A DNA stretch of 64,000 bases, taken from the NCBI RefSeq assembly GCF_013822795.1, contig NZ_PNLB01000022.1, positions 35,224 through 99,223 of the forward strand, given 5' to 3'. The DNA is from Phenylobacterium sp. (GTDB taxonomy: Bacteria > Pseudomonadota > Alphaproteobacteria > Caulobacterales > Caulobacteraceae). The notes beneath the pieces are model-generated. The model was given only the letters and a program-made list of their open reading frames with translations. It was not told the DNA's origin and searched no databases. The stretch's first letter is position 1. Every line of letters starts with the position of its first letter. Positions 34,591-43,138 of this stretch are shown here, in pieces. The position numbers and the translations under genes are program-made.

Positions 34591-35642
34591 GTGAGGGTCT
34601 CGAAAGCCGGCGGTTCGAAGCCGGCGGAATGAATGCAGGCGGCCTTGAAGAGCTCGCCCATTTCGTCGGGGGAGACCAGCCGCTCGAGTTGGCGCTCGAT
34701 CTTATCGCCAAGGTCGGGGCGGGCGTTGGCCAGGGCCTCGGCGCGGGCCCCGATCCCGAGCCGGACGAGCAACTCGCCCTGGGTCAGGATCTGCGGGGTT
34801 TGCGCGCCCTGGGCGGCGGCGGCGGCGAGCACCGCCGGGAAGTCGGCGTGGACGGTGAGGTCGGCCTCGCCCGGCCCGGTCAGCGGGCTTTCCTTGCGAT
34901 GGCGGCGCAGGGCCTGGAGCGTGTCGCCGAAGCCGGGCGCGGCGCGGCCGTAGTCGATGAGCAGCGCCGCGCCGCCGTCGGCCACGACACGGATCGCGAG
35001 TTCGTCGCCAAGTGCGGCCTGGGCGGGCGAGTGCTCCAGGATCGCGCCGACCGGCGCGAGCCGGTCGATCGCCGGCGCGCCGGCCAGGCCGAAGGTCAGC
35101 GCACCGGCGTCGTCGAGCCCGACCATGCGCTCGGCCCAGCCCTTTTCGGTGCGGACGTACTGGCGGGCCGGCAGGCAGTCGAGTAACTCGTTGGCCACCA
35201 GAATCAGCGGCGCGTCGCCAGGGACTTCGTCCAGCGACGCGGCCCAGGAGATGTGATCGCCGAGCGTTTGGCGCTGGCGGTCGCGCAGCGGCTGGGAGAC
35301 CTCGACCAGCCAGACATCGGCGGCCTCGGTGAACTCGCGCGAGAGGCGCGCGGCGCGCAGCAGGTCGCTCATCAAGGTGCCGTCGCCGGGGCCCATCTCG
35401 ACCAGCCGGAACTCAGCTGGACTGCCCAGGCGCGCCCAGGTCTCCACGGCCCAGAGGCCGATGAGTTCGCCGAACATCTGGCTGACCAGCGGAGCGGTGA
35501 CGAAGTCGCCGTTCTCGCCGAGCGCCGGACGGGTGGCGTAGTAGCCGAAGTCCGGATCGTGCAGGCAGGCGTGCATGTACTGGGCGACGCTCATCGGCCC
35601 GCTGGCCCGGATCTGGGCCGTCAGGCGGTCGCGCAGGCTCAT
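34587..35642 (-). CDS. class I SAM-dependent methyltransferase, MidA/NDUFAF7 family
   Basis: A 351-residue methyltransferase related to mitochondrial NDUFAF7, which dimethylates an arginine of the complex I NDUFS2 subunit. The N-terminal YMHACLHDPDFGYYATRPALGENGDFVTAPLVS and SAM-binding VEMGPGDGTLMSDLL are hallmarks. In bacteria a role in complex I assembly is inferred, not shown. Overlaps of 4 bp at both ends couple it to lgt and pgeF. Confidence 0.9.
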   Translation of the reverse strand: MSLRDRLTAQIRASGPMSVAQYMHACLHDPDFGYYATRPALGENGDFVTAPLVSQMFGELIGLWAVETWARLGSPAEFRLVEMGPGDGTLMSDLLRAARLSREFTEAADVWLVEVSQPLRDRQRQTLGDHISWAASLDEVPGDAPLILVANELLDCLPARQYVRTEKGWAERMVGLDDAGALTFGLAGAPAIDRLAPVGAILEHSPAQAALGDELAIRVVADGGAALLIDYGRAAPGFGDTLQALRRHRKESPLTGPGEADLTVHADFPAVLAAAAAQGAQTPQILTQGELLVRLGIGARAEALANARPDLGDKIERQLERLVSPDEMGELFKAACIHSAGFEPPAFETLT

Positions 35643-36493
35643 GGGGTGTGGGTCTTGGCCTGCGCCGGAGGGGGCGCGGCCTCGACGGCGAGGGGTTCAC
35701 GCAGGCCGCGCCAGATGAGGAACAGGCCCAGCAGCACCATCGGCGCCGACAGCATCATCCCCATGGTGAGCCCGAACGGGAACGCCTCGAGATAGCGGTC
35801 CGGCTCGCGGAAGTTCTCCACGAAGGTGCGGAAGATCGCGTAGCCGAGGAAGAACATGCCGGCGACGACGCCGCGGCGCTGCAGCAGCTTGGCGTGATGG
35901 GTGGCCCAGCGCAGGATCAGGAACAGCACGATCCCTTCCAGCGCCGCTTCGTAGAGCTGGCTGGGGTGGCGGGGCGTGACACCGTCGGCGTGAGGGAAGA
36001 TCACCGCCCACGGCACGTTGGCGGGGCGGCCCCAGAGTTCGCCGTTGATGAAGTTGGCGATGCGGCCGAAGAACAGGCCGATCGGCACGCAGGCCGCGAC
36101 CGCATCGCCCAGGCGGAAGATGTCGATCTTGTTGCGCCAGGCGAAGCCGAACAGCGCGATCATCACGCCGAGCACCCCGCCGTGGAAGCTCATGCCGCCT
36201 TCCCAGACCTTCACGATCTGCAGCGGGTCCTGGAGAATGATCGACGGCGTGTAGAAGAGGACGTGGCCGAGCCGGCCGCCGAGGATGATGCCGAGCGTCA
36301 CCCAGAGGATCATGTCGTCGACCTGGGGAATGGTCGCAGGCGCGCCGCGCGGCCCCCACAGGGCCTGATTCTTCATCAAGCCCGCGACATAGCGCCACCC
36401 CAGCAGGATGCCGGCCACGTAGGCCAAGGCATACCAGCGTATTGCGAAAGGCCCGATCTGGACGAGGACTGGGTCAAAATCGGGGAATGGCAA
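35639..36493 (-). CDS. lgt: prolipoprotein diacylglyceryl transferase
   Basis: A 284-residue Lgt with about seven membrane helices, transferring diacylglyceryl from phosphatidylglycerol to the lipobox Cys. Signature segments are HGGVLGVMIALFGF and GRIANFINGELWGRP. I favour TTG 36493 (reading MPFPDFDPVLVQ), which has GGAG 9 nt upstream and matches the usual N-terminus. TTG 36523 is the longer option but has no Shine-Dalgarno. Head of the lgt-midA-pgeF operon. Confidence 0.92.
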   Translation of the reverse strand: MPFPDFDPVLVQIGPFAIRWYALAYVAGILLGWRYVAGLMKNQALWGPRGAPATIPQVDDMILWVTLGIILGGRLGHVLFYTPSIILQDPLQIVKVWEGGMSFHGGVLGVMIALFGFAWRNKIDIFRLGDAVAACVPIGLFFGRIANFINGELWGRPANVPWAVIFPHADGVTPRHPSQLYEAALEGIVLFLILRWATHHAKLLQRRGVVAGMFFLGYAIFRTFVENFREPDRYLEAFPFGLTMGMMLSAPMVLLGLFLIWRGLREPLAVEAAPPPAQAKTHTP

Positions 36494-36576
36494 GGCGGGC
36501 GTCTCCGAATGCTTCGCCGCCAAGGTTTAGACGAGAAGCCCTTCGCTTTCATCCCCCGGCGGGCCATATAGGGCTC

Positions 36577-36822
36577 ATGCAGACTCAGAACCCCTTTCTG
36601 GACGAGTTCGCCAAGCTGACCAGCGCGGCGATGGGCCTGGCCCAGACGGCCGGAGACGAGGCCAAGGCCGCGTTCCGCGCCCAGGCCGACCGCTTCGTGG
36701 CCGACTTCGACCTCGTCCGTCGCGACGACCTCGACGCGCTTAAGGCGGAGATCGCCGCGCTGCGCGCCGAAGTGGCTGAGTTGAAGGCGGTCGCGCCCAA
36801 AAAGGCGGCCAAGAAAGACTAG
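36577..36822 (+). CDS. UbiK/BMFP family ubiquinone biosynthesis accessory factor
   Basis: An 81-residue coiled-coil protein: FLDEFAKLTSAAMGLAQTAGDEAK, then DLVRRDDLDALKAEIAALRAEVAELKA and a Lys-rich tail. This is the BMFP/UbiK layout. UbiK helps assemble the aerobic ubiquinone biosynthesis complex and binds lipids. It starts at ATG 36577. Divergent from lgt with 83 bp between. Confidence 0.87.
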   Translation: MQTQNPFLDEFAKLTSAAMGLAQTAGDEAKAAFRAQADRFVADFDLVRRDDLDALKAEIAALRAEVAELKAVAPKKAAKKD

Positions 36823-36964
36823 GTCTAAATACACGCGAATGTGGCTCGCCCGGTGAAAGAAAGCCGGTGACGCCAAAGCCGCGAAGCAGCTTACTTTGAA
36901 CATCGCAGGCGATTCGATGGCCGGCCCGGCCGCGGACGCCCTCTGCGAAAGGACCGCTGGTCTA

Positions 36965-37468
36965 ATGGATACCTCCCAGCCTGACGAAGACGTCCTGGTC
37001 ACGCTCGACCCGCTCGACGTGGTCGAACATGTGCTGACCGCCGAGAACCTGCAGTTCGACCGTACTGAAGACGGCGACCTCGCCTTTGCTCTGACCGGTG
37101 ACTGGAAGGACTATGAACTCTGGTTCGCCTGGCGCCCCGAGGCTGACTGCCTGCAGCTGTGCCTCTCGGTGGATCTGAAAGCGACGCCCGAACAGAAGGT
37201 CGCGGCCTACGAACTGGTGTCCACCCTCAATCAGCGCGTTTGGCTGGGCCATTTCGAGGTCTGGGACGACGGCGAGATCATCTTCCGCCACTCGATGGCG
37301 CTGATGACCGGCGAGCGTCCGAGCCTGGCCCAGGCGGCCGCGATGATCGACGTGGCGATGGAGGCGGCGGACCGCTTCTATCCGGCGTTCGACTTCCTGG
37401 TGCGCGGGTCGAAGTCGGCGGCCGACGCCGTGGCGGCCTGCATGTTCGAGACCGTCGGCGAGGCCTAG
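36965..37468 (+). CDS. YbjN domain protein
   Basis: A 167-residue acidic soluble protein of the YbjN family, with the type III secretion chaperone-like fold: LDVVEHVLTAENLQFDRTEDGDLAFALTG, then YELVSTLNQRVWLGHFEVWDDGEIIFRHSM. YbjN influences motility and stress phenotypes in enterobacteria; the mechanism is unknown. ATG 36965 gives the common start; in-frame ATG 36917 and TTG 36896 are alternatives, since no start has a strong ribosome site. It precedes proC on the same strand. Confidence 0.85.
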   Translation: MDTSQPDEDVLVTLDPLDVVEHVLTAENLQFDRTEDGDLAFALTGDWKDYELWFAWRPEADCLQLCLSVDLKATPEQKVAAYELVSTLNQRVWLGHFEVWDDGEIIFRHSMALMTGERPSLAQAAAMIDVAMEAADRFYPAFDFLVRGSKSAADAVAACMFETVGEA

Positions 37469-37490
37469 GCGCAGCCGGACTTAACGACTA

Positions 37491-37530
37491 GAGCGTGATG
37501 GTCGCCGAAAGCCGTTCGGCCATTACGCTC
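37491..37530. repeat. imperfect inverted repeat before proC
   Basis: The arms gagcgtgatggtcgccgaa and ttcggccattacgctc pair with two mismatches around a short loop. The structure ends just before the ribosome site (gaggac) and ATG of proC. The arm sequence, flanked by ctag/ag, looks like a small dispersed palindrome type, but only this copy is in the window. Confidence 0.6.
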
Positions 37531-37541
37531 GAGGACTACCG

Positions 37542-38336
37542 ATGACGCCGATCTTGATGCTGGGCGCCGGCCGCATGGGCGGGGCGCTGATCGAGGGTTG
37601 GCGTATGGCCGGGGCCTTCCAGGCCTCCGACCTGCTGATCCGCGAGCCGCACGCCAATCCGACGCTTGAGGCGGCGAAGGCGGCGGGCGCGAGCGTTAAT
37701 CCGGCCGACGCCGAACTCGCGCGGGCCAAGACCGTGCTCCTGGCGGTGAAGCCGCAGCTGTGGCGCGAGGCGGCCGCCGAGGTCGCCGATCACCTGGCGC
37801 CTGACGCCGTGATCGTCTCTATCGCCGCCGGCGTGCGGGTGTCGGACATTTCCCAAGCATTCGGCGGCCGCGCGGTGGCGCGCATCATGCCGACGACCGC
37901 CGTGGCGATCTGCCAGGGCACAGCCAGCATCTACGCCGCCGACGGCGAGGCCAAGGCGCGGGCCCACGCGCTGTTCGCCCCCGTGGGGACGGTCGTCGAC
38001 ATCGCCGACGAAGAGCTGATGCATGCGGCGACCGGGGTGTCCGGTTCTGCCCCCGCCTACCTCTACGCCTTCGTCGAAGCCCTGGAAGCGGCGGGCGCCG
38101 CGGCCGGATTGCCGGCGGCTGACTCCGCACGGCTGGCTCGCTCGACCATCGCCGGCGCGGCCGCGCTGATGGCCCGCGGCGGCGAGGAGCCGGCCGAGCT
38201 GCGCAAGCAGGTCACCTCGCCCGGCGGCACGACCCAGGCGGCGCTCGACGTGCTGTTGGGCGAGAACGGCTTTCCGCGACTGCTGCGTGAAGCCGTCGCG
38301 GCCGCGACGCGGCGGTCGAAGGAGCTGGGCCGCTAG
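37542..38336 (+). CDS. proC: pyrroline-5-carboxylate reductase
   Basis: A 264-residue ProC that reduces 1-pyrroline-5-carboxylate to proline with NAD(P)H. The N-terminal MLGAGRMGGALIEGW forms the nucleotide site. VARIMPTTAVAICQG, TGVSGSAPAYLYAFVEALEAAG and the C-terminal QVTSPGGTTQAAL signature are intact. The preceding hairpin may influence expression. Confidence 0.95.
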   Translation: MTPILMLGAGRMGGALIEGWRMAGAFQASDLLIREPHANPTLEAAKAAGASVNPADAELARAKTVLLAVKPQLWREAAAEVADHLAPDAVIVSIAAGVRVSDISQAFGGRAVARIMPTTAVAICQGTASIYAADGEAKARAHALFAPVGTVVDIADEELMHAATGVSGSAPAYLYAFVEALEAAGAAAGLPAADSARLARSTIAGAAALMARGGEEPAELRKQVTSPGGTTQAALDVLLGENGFPRLLREAVAAATRRSKELGR

Positions 38337-38340
38337 CCTC

Positions 38341-38763
38341 TCAGCTCGTGCGCTTCCAGGTCTGGGCCTGGCAGACGACGGCCACGCAGCCCTCGACCTT
38401 GAGCGTCCCGTCGGGATTGGCGGTCATCTTCGAGCCATAGGTCTTGCCCGAATTGGGATCGTAGATCTTGCCCCCCGTCCACTTGCCGGGGCCGGCCGAC
38501 TTGAAGTCGCGGATCATCAGCATGCCCAGGATCGGCCGGCTGCGCAGCGAGGCGTCGGGGTTGTTGGCGTCCTTAGCCCCGGCCGTCTTCAGCCAGGCGA
38601 CCTGGCCGCACATCTTGGCTTTGTCGCTGGCGCAAGGGGCGACCTTGACCTTGGCGGTCCCGGCCTGGACCAGCCAGAGCCCCTCGACCGGATCGGCGGC
38701 CAGGGCGGGCGAAGCGATCGCGGCGGTCAGGGCGGTCGCGGCGGCTAGGCGGGCTAGGGTCAT
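38341..38763 (-). CDS. exported DUF2147 protein
   Basis: A 140-residue protein with a signal peptide (MTLARLAAATALTAAIASPALA) and a DUF2147 body: DPVEGLWLVQAGTAKVKVAPC, GQVAWLK, LRSRPILGMLMIRDFK, KWTGGKIYDPNSGKTYGSKM and a late Cys pair (EGCVAVVC). It is predicted to be a periplasmic beta-rich domain of unknown function. I choose ATG 38763, with GAGGA at 8 nt, over ATG 38778. Confidence 0.87.
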   Translation of the reverse strand: MTLARLAAATALTAAIASPALAADPVEGLWLVQAGTAKVKVAPCASDKAKMCGQVAWLKTAGAKDANNPDASLRSRPILGMLMIRDFKSAGPGKWTGGKIYDPNSGKTYGSKMTANPDGTLKVEGCVAVVCQAQTWKRTS

Positions 38764-38815
38764 CGGAGGTTTCCTCATCGCGCAATCTCGGCGTGCGGAG
38801 ACTGGCCGAACCCGG

Positions 38816-40168
38816 TTATCCAGGCAACCTGACAATCGCCCTGAGGCCGCCTAGGGGCGAGCGGTCGAGGACGATGTCGCCGCCGTGGCTGCGGGCGACG
38901 TCGCGGGCGATGGCCAGGCCCAGGCCGACGCCCTTCTCGTTCTGGTTCCGGGCTTCATCGAGCCGGTTGAAGGCCTTGAAGGCGTCCTCGTATCGGTCCT
39001 GCGGGATGCCTGGGCCGTCGTCGTCGACGATGATCTCGACCCCGCCTGAGGCGCGGGCCGCGGCGGCGACCTCGACCGTCTCGCCATGTGCGGCGGCGTT
39101 CATCACCAGATTGGAGAGCGCCCGCTTGAGCGCGTTGGGACGCACGGCCGCCAGCAAGGCCGGATCGGCGGTGACCCGGACCTGGGCCCCGGCGCGGATC
39201 GCGCCCTCGCTGACCTCGTCGATCACCGACTTCAGGTGGACGGTCTCGACGGCCTCGCCGCCCTCTCCGCGGGCGAAGGCGAGATACTCGTCGATCATGT
39301 GCTCCATCTCGGCCAGGTCGCGCTTCATCTCGGCCGTGCGCGGGCCGGGGTCGGCCAGGGCCAGCTCTAGCTTCAGCCGGGTCAGCGGCGTGCGCAGATC
39401 GTGGCTGACGCTGGCGAGCAGGGCGGTGCGCTGGTCGATGTGACGCTGGATGCGCGACTTCATGGCCAGGAAGGCCTGCGCCGCCTGGCGCACCTCGCGC
39501 GCGCCGCTGGGCTTGAAGGTCGGGGCGTCGACGCCCTTGCCGAAGGCGTCGGCGGCGCTGGCCAGCCGCTCGATGGTGCGGGTCTGGTTACGGATGAACA
39601 GGATGGCGATGGCGGTCAGCAGGATCGTCGCCATGGCCAGCCACAGCACGAAGATGTGGCCCTGGGTGGCGAAGGCGCGGTCGCGGGGCGCCAGGATGCG
39701 GATGACGCCCTGGTCGACCTTCACCCGGATGTCGACATAGGCCGGGTAGCGGGTGGTGTCGAACCAATAGGGCGCGTCCAGCCGTTGGCTGAGCGCGCGG
39801 TCGATGGCGCGGTCGACGACGGCGAACGCATTGGTGCGCCGGCCCTGCGGCAGCTCGCGGCCCGGCTGCAGGGCGATAGAGAGGTTCAGCGACTTTTCCG
39901 CCCGGTCGGCGATCGTGGCCATGGTCTGCGGGCTGGGCTGGTCCTGATAGCTTTCGACCGCCCAGGCGACCTCGCCGGCCAGGCCGTCGGACAGTCGGCT
40001 GGTCACCGTCTGCCAGTGGGCGTCGAAGAAGATCCAGGTCACCGCGATCTGCATCAGCGCCACCGGCAGCACGATGATCAGCAGCGAGCGGCCGAACAGC
40101 GAGGTCGGCAGACTGCGCTTGATCAGCCGCTGCACCAGGCGCGGCTCAAGGCGGCGGGGGAGTTTCAC
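38816..40168 (-). CDS. sensor histidine kinase (HAMP, EnvZ-like)
   Basis: A 450-residue membrane kinase. TM1 lies near residues 25-45, a periplasmic sensor of about 115 residues follows, then TM2 near 160-180, HAMP, H-box SVSHDLRTPLTRL, N-box RALSNLVMNAAAHG, and ATP lid motifs DDGPGIP and GVGLGLAIA. The PLTR after the phospho-His is EnvZ-like. It is encoded 10 bp after its response regulator and should phosphorylate it. Signal unknown. Confidence 0.92.
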   Translation of the reverse strand: MKLPRRLEPRLVQRLIKRSLPTSLFGRSLLIIVLPVALMQIAVTWIFFDAHWQTVTSRLSDGLAGEVAWAVESYQDQPSPQTMATIADRAEKSLNLSIALQPGRELPQGRRTNAFAVVDRAIDRALSQRLDAPYWFDTTRYPAYVDIRVKVDQGVIRILAPRDRAFATQGHIFVLWLAMATILLTAIAILFIRNQTRTIERLASAADAFGKGVDAPTFKPSGAREVRQAAQAFLAMKSRIQRHIDQRTALLASVSHDLRTPLTRLKLELALADPGPRTAEMKRDLAEMEHMIDEYLAFARGEGGEAVETVHLKSVIDEVSEGAIRAGAQVRVTADPALLAAVRPNALKRALSNLVMNAAAHGETVEVAAAARASGGVEIIVDDDGPGIPQDRYEDAFKAFNRLDEARNQNEKGVGLGLAIARDVARSHGGDIVLDRSPLGGLRAIVRLPG

Positions 40169-40178
40169 GGCCGTTCCA

Positions 40179-40886
40179 TCAGTCGGGCGCCAGCAGGTAG
40201 CCGACGCCGCGAACGGTCTGCAGGTAGCGCGGCGTCTTGGGATCGTTCTCGATCTTGCGGCGCAGGCGGGTGACCTGGACGTCGACGGCGCGGCCGGAGG
40301 GATCGACGGTCTCTCGCGCCAGTTCGAGGCGGTCGACCGGTTCGTGCGGGCTGCGCGCCAGGCGCTTGAGCAGGGCGACCTCGGCCTCGGTCAGCCGGAC
40401 AGGCGCGCCGTCTCGGCTCAACTCGCCGCGCTCCAGGTCGAATTTGCAGACGCCGAGCGACAGGCTGCCATTGCCCGCGCCGCCGGGGCGCTGATCGGCG
40501 CGGCGCAGGATCGCCTCGATGCGCAGCAACAGCTCCTCGGGCTCGAAAGGCTTGCCCAGGTAATCGTCGGCGCCGAGCTTGAGGCCTTCGATACGGTCCT
40601 CGGCCTGGCCGCGCGCCGTCAGCATCAGCACAGGCGTGCGGCCGGCGGCGCCCTTGCGCTCGCGCAACCAGCGGGTCAGCGAGAAGCCGTCCTCGCCTGG
40701 CATCATCACGTCGAAGACGGCGAGATCGAAGTCGATGGTCTCGATCAGGCTGCGCGCCGCCGCGCCGCCGGGCGCGGTGGTGACGCGGAAGCCGTGCCGG
40801 GTCAGGTACTGCTTGAGCAGGTCGCGGATGCGATCATCGTCGTCGACCACCAGCAGGTGACGTTCGGCAGTCTCGACCACGGCCAT
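40179..40886 (-). CDS. OmpR/PhoB family response regulator
   Basis: A 235-residue regulator. The receiver has acidic pocket DDDD near 16, phospho-acceptor Asp in AVFDVMMPGEDG (about 60) and Lys in GKPFEPEEL. The C-terminal winged helix is VRLTEAEVALLKRLARSP then VDVQVTRLRRKIENDPKTPRYLQTVRGVGYLL. It starts at ATG 40886, sharing one base with the MarR stop (TGATG). Middle gene of marR-type, regulator, kinase. Confidence 0.93.
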   Translation of the reverse strand: MAVVETAERHLLVVDDDDRIRDLLKQYLTRHGFRVTTAPGGAAARSLIETIDFDLAVFDVMMPGEDGFSLTRWLRERKGAAGRTPVLMLTARGQAEDRIEGLKLGADDYLGKPFEPEELLLRIEAILRRADQRPGGAGNGSLSLGVCKFDLERGELSRDGAPVRLTEAEVALLKRLARSPHEPVDRLELARETVDPSGRAVDVQVTRLRRKIENDPKTPRYLQTVRGVGYLLAPD

Positions 40887-41362
40887 CAGGCGCCTCCGCT
40901 CTTCATCCGCCCGCCGGCCAGGGCCGACAGGATGCGCCTGGCGCCGGCCACGCCGTCCAGGCCACCCACCCGATAGGACCGGGCGAGCTGGGCGCGCAAG
41001 CGTTCTGAGATGCGGTCCTCGAAGGCGGCGCCGGCCGGAGTGAGGCTGACGGCGCGGCGGCGGCCGTCCAGATCGCCGGCGATCTTCTCGGCCAGGCCCT
41101 TGGCCTCGAGGTCGGCGACGATGCGGCTGGCGGCCTGTTTGGAGAGGCTGGTGAGGTGGGCCAGTTCCTGCACCCCCACCCCCGGCCGGCGCTTGAGCAG
41201 AAAGGCGGCGCGCCAGTGCGAGCGCCCCAGGCCAAGGCCCGTTTCGGCCTCCAGTCCGGCGTCGACGCCGGACCACAGCGCAGCCTCGGCGAGCAGCAGC
41301 AATTCGAGGCCGCCATCCAATTCCTCGTCGCGCAGAATGAGCCTTGGATCGGCTGCGACCAT
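40886..41362 (-). CDS. MarR family transcriptional regulator
   Basis: A 158-residue winged-helix regulator: HWRAAFLLKRRPGVGVQELAHLTSLSKQAASRIVADLEAKGLAEK, with the beta-wing DGRRRAVSLTPAG. It is translationally coupled to the two-component genes, an arrangement seen for the marR-petR-petP type operons in alphaproteobacteria. Divergent from ilvE; the 81-bp gap must hold both promoters. Confidence 0.9.
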   Translation of the reverse strand: MVAADPRLILRDEELDGGLELLLLAEAALWSGVDAGLEAETGLGLGRSHWRAAFLLKRRPGVGVQELAHLTSLSKQAASRIVADLEAKGLAEKIAGDLDGRRRAVSLTPAGAAFEDRISERLRAQLARSYRVGGLDGVAGARRILSALAGGRMKSGGA

Positions 41363-41443
41363 TACACTTTGAAACCCATTTTGTTTGACGCGGGGGACCA
41401 GGGAGTCTGTAAGAGGGCCGTATTGAAAGGAGGACTTTCCCTC

Positions 41444-42331
41444 ATGTCTCTAGTGCCCTTTGACGATCGCGACGGATGGATCTGGCTGGACGGCCAGTTC
41501 GTGCCCTGGCGCGAGGCGAAGGTGCACGTACTGACGCATGGCCTCCATTACGCCTCGGCGGTGTTCGAAGGCGAGCGGATGTATGGGGGAGAGATCTACA
41601 AGCTGCGTGAACATACCGAGCGTCTGTTCAAGTCGGCTGAGATGCTGGACTTCGAAATCCCCTTCACGGTGGAGGAGATCGACCAGGCCTGCAAGGACAC
41701 CTGCGCCAAGAACGGCCTGACCGACGCCTACCTGCGTCCGATCGCCTGGCGCGGTTCGGAGATGATCGGCGTCTCGGCGCAGAACACCAAGATCCATGTC
41801 GCCATCGCGGTGTGGGACTGGCCGAGCTACTTCAGCCCGGAAGAGCGCGCCAAGGGCATCCGCCTGACCTGGGCCAAGTACAAGCGCCCGTCGCCGGAGA
41901 CCGAGCCGGTCCATGCCAAGGCCACGGGCCTGTACATGATCTGCACCATCTCCAAGCACGCCGCCGAGAAGGCCGGCTACACCGACGCGATGATGCTCGA
42001 CTACCGCGGCTACATCGCCGAGAGCACCGGTTCGAACGTGTTCTTCGTGAAGAACGGCGCGCTGCACACCCCGACCCCGGATTGCTTCCTGAACGGGATC
42101 ACCCGCCAGTCGGTGATCGCGCTGGCCAAGTCCAAGGGCATCGAGGTGATCGAGCGTCACATCAAGCCGGAAGAGCTGGCGGACTTCACCGAGTGCTTCG
42201 TGGTCGGCACCGCCGCCGAGGTGACCCCGGTCGGCGAGATCGGCGAGTACCGGTTCACCCCGGGCGCCCTGTCGCTGGGCCTGGCTGACGATTACGCCCG
42301 GATGGTGCGTCGCGAGGCCGTTCCGGCCTAA
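41444..42331 (+). CDS. ilvE: branched-chain amino acid aminotransferase
   Basis: A 295-residue fold-type IV PLP aminotransferase that makes Leu, Ile and Val from their keto acids with Glu. The N-terminus GWIWLDGQFVPWREAKVHVLTHGLHYASAVFEG, the PLP-Lys in PVHAKATGLYM (about 160) and GYIAESTGSNVFFVKNG are typical. A near-perfect AAGGAGG lies about 10 nt upstream of ATG 41444. A strong terminator follows. Confidence 0.95.
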   Translation: MSLVPFDDRDGWIWLDGQFVPWREAKVHVLTHGLHYASAVFEGERMYGGEIYKLREHTERLFKSAEMLDFEIPFTVEEIDQACKDTCAKNGLTDAYLRPIAWRGSEMIGVSAQNTKIHVAIAVWDWPSYFSPEERAKGIRLTWAKYKRPSPETEPVHAKATGLYMICTISKHAAEKAGYTDAMMLDYRGYIAESTGSNVFFVKNGALHTPTPDCFLNGITRQSVIALAKSKGIEVIERHIKPEELADFTECFVVGTAAEVTPVGEIGEYRFTPGALSLGLADDYARMVRREAVPA

Positions 42332-42357
42332 GCGCTGGCGCATCGCCGCAACAAACC

Positions 42358-42388
42358 CGCCGCCCGGAGCCATCCGGGCGGCGTTTTT
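42358..42388 (+). terminator. intrinsic terminator of ilvE
   Basis: CGCCGCCCGG pairs perfectly with CCGGGCGGCG around AGCCAT and runs straight into TTTTT. Confidence 0.93.
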
Positions 42389-42603
42389 GTTTCGAAGTCG
42401 ATGTTTCGAAAAATGGGGATGGGGGGATTCGCCCTCCAGCCGCCCCTGGACCGTCGCTCGCGCTCCCCCGCAGCAGCGCCAGAACCAGGTTGGCTACGAA
42501 CCCCCCCGCGCCGTCGCCCCCCTTGGCGTCGACGAGAACCGATGCTGCCAAAGCGGGCCGAGGGGGTCTAGTGCGGGGACGCCACACGCCGGGCGTGACG
42601 ATA
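42389..42603. other. non-coding gap between ilvE and the DUF4870 gene
   Basis: I see no credible gene here: short open frames exist on both strands but lack ribosome sites and typical composition. G and C runs (tggggatggggggat, gaacccccccgcg, cgccccccttgg) suggest structure, but I could not match it to tmRNA, SRP RNA or 6S RNA landmarks. Confidence 0.5.
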
Positions 42604-42631
42604 GCCGCGCCGCCCTTTCGAGCGGCGCGGC
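42604..42631. terminator. hairpin downstream of the DUF4870 gene
   Basis: GCCGCGCCGC and GCGGCGCGGC form a perfect 10-bp stem around CCTTTCGA, 14 bp past the DUF4870 stop. No T run follows on the minus strand, so termination may need Rho. Confidence 0.45.
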
Positions 42632-42644
42632 GCAGTGACTGCCG

Positions 42645-43043
42645 TCAAATCAGCCAGGTGTTGGGCCGCGGATAGGCTTCGTCCTGCGAAATGTAGACGA
42701 GGCCGATGACGCAGCGAACGGCGAACCAGACCCCGACCGCGCCCCAGAGGAAGAGGAACAGCAGTAGGAACGGAATGCCGATCAGCACGAACGACAGCAC
42801 CGCGCTGATCCCGATCAGCAGGCCCAGCGACAGGAAGATCGCCAGCCCGATCCAGAAGGTGCGGATCTGGAAGTCGTAGTGGGTCCGCATCCGCGGGCCG
42901 GCTTTGTCGAGGTTGATGTAGGCCACCACCAATCCAACCAGGATGGTCAGGCCGTTCACCAGCCCAAGCAGGTAGAGGCCGTAGACCACTGCCGGCAGGA
43001 CGCGGTCCTCGGTCGTCACAACGGTGGTTTCGGTTTGGCTCAA
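42645..43043 (-). CDS. DUF4870 membrane protein
   Basis: A 132-residue protein with three to four hydrophobic segments: PAVVYGLYLLGLVNGLTILVGLVVAYI, FWIGLAIFLSLGLLIGISAVLSFVLIGIPFLLLFLFLWGAVGVWF. The MRTHYDFQIRTFWIG linker is typical of DUF4870 proteins, which are inner-membrane proteins of unknown function. It starts at ATG 43043; a 7+7 inverted repeat (cgcgaat...attcgcg, 43091-43113) lies upstream. Confidence 0.85.
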   Translation of the reverse strand: MSQTETTVVTTEDRVLPAVVYGLYLLGLVNGLTILVGLVVAYINLDKAGPRMRTHYDFQIRTFWIGLAIFLSLGLLIGISAVLSFVLIGIPFLLLFLFLWGAVGVWFAVRCVIGLVYISQDEAYPRPNTWLI

Positions 43044-43138
43044 TTCAGTCTCCCAAGCGAAGTATCTGAACGAGATGTGGCCCCGTTCATCGCGAATGCC
43101 AGCTTAATTCGCGTTCATGTCGCTTGGATGCAGCGCGA

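Noticed and set aside
42389..42645. Possible structured non-coding RNA (tmRNA, SRP or 6S) between ilvE and the DUF4870 gene
   Set aside because: No tmRNA tag frame or tRNA-like ends, no SRP Alu/helix-8 consensus, and no open 6S bubble could be recognised on either strand.
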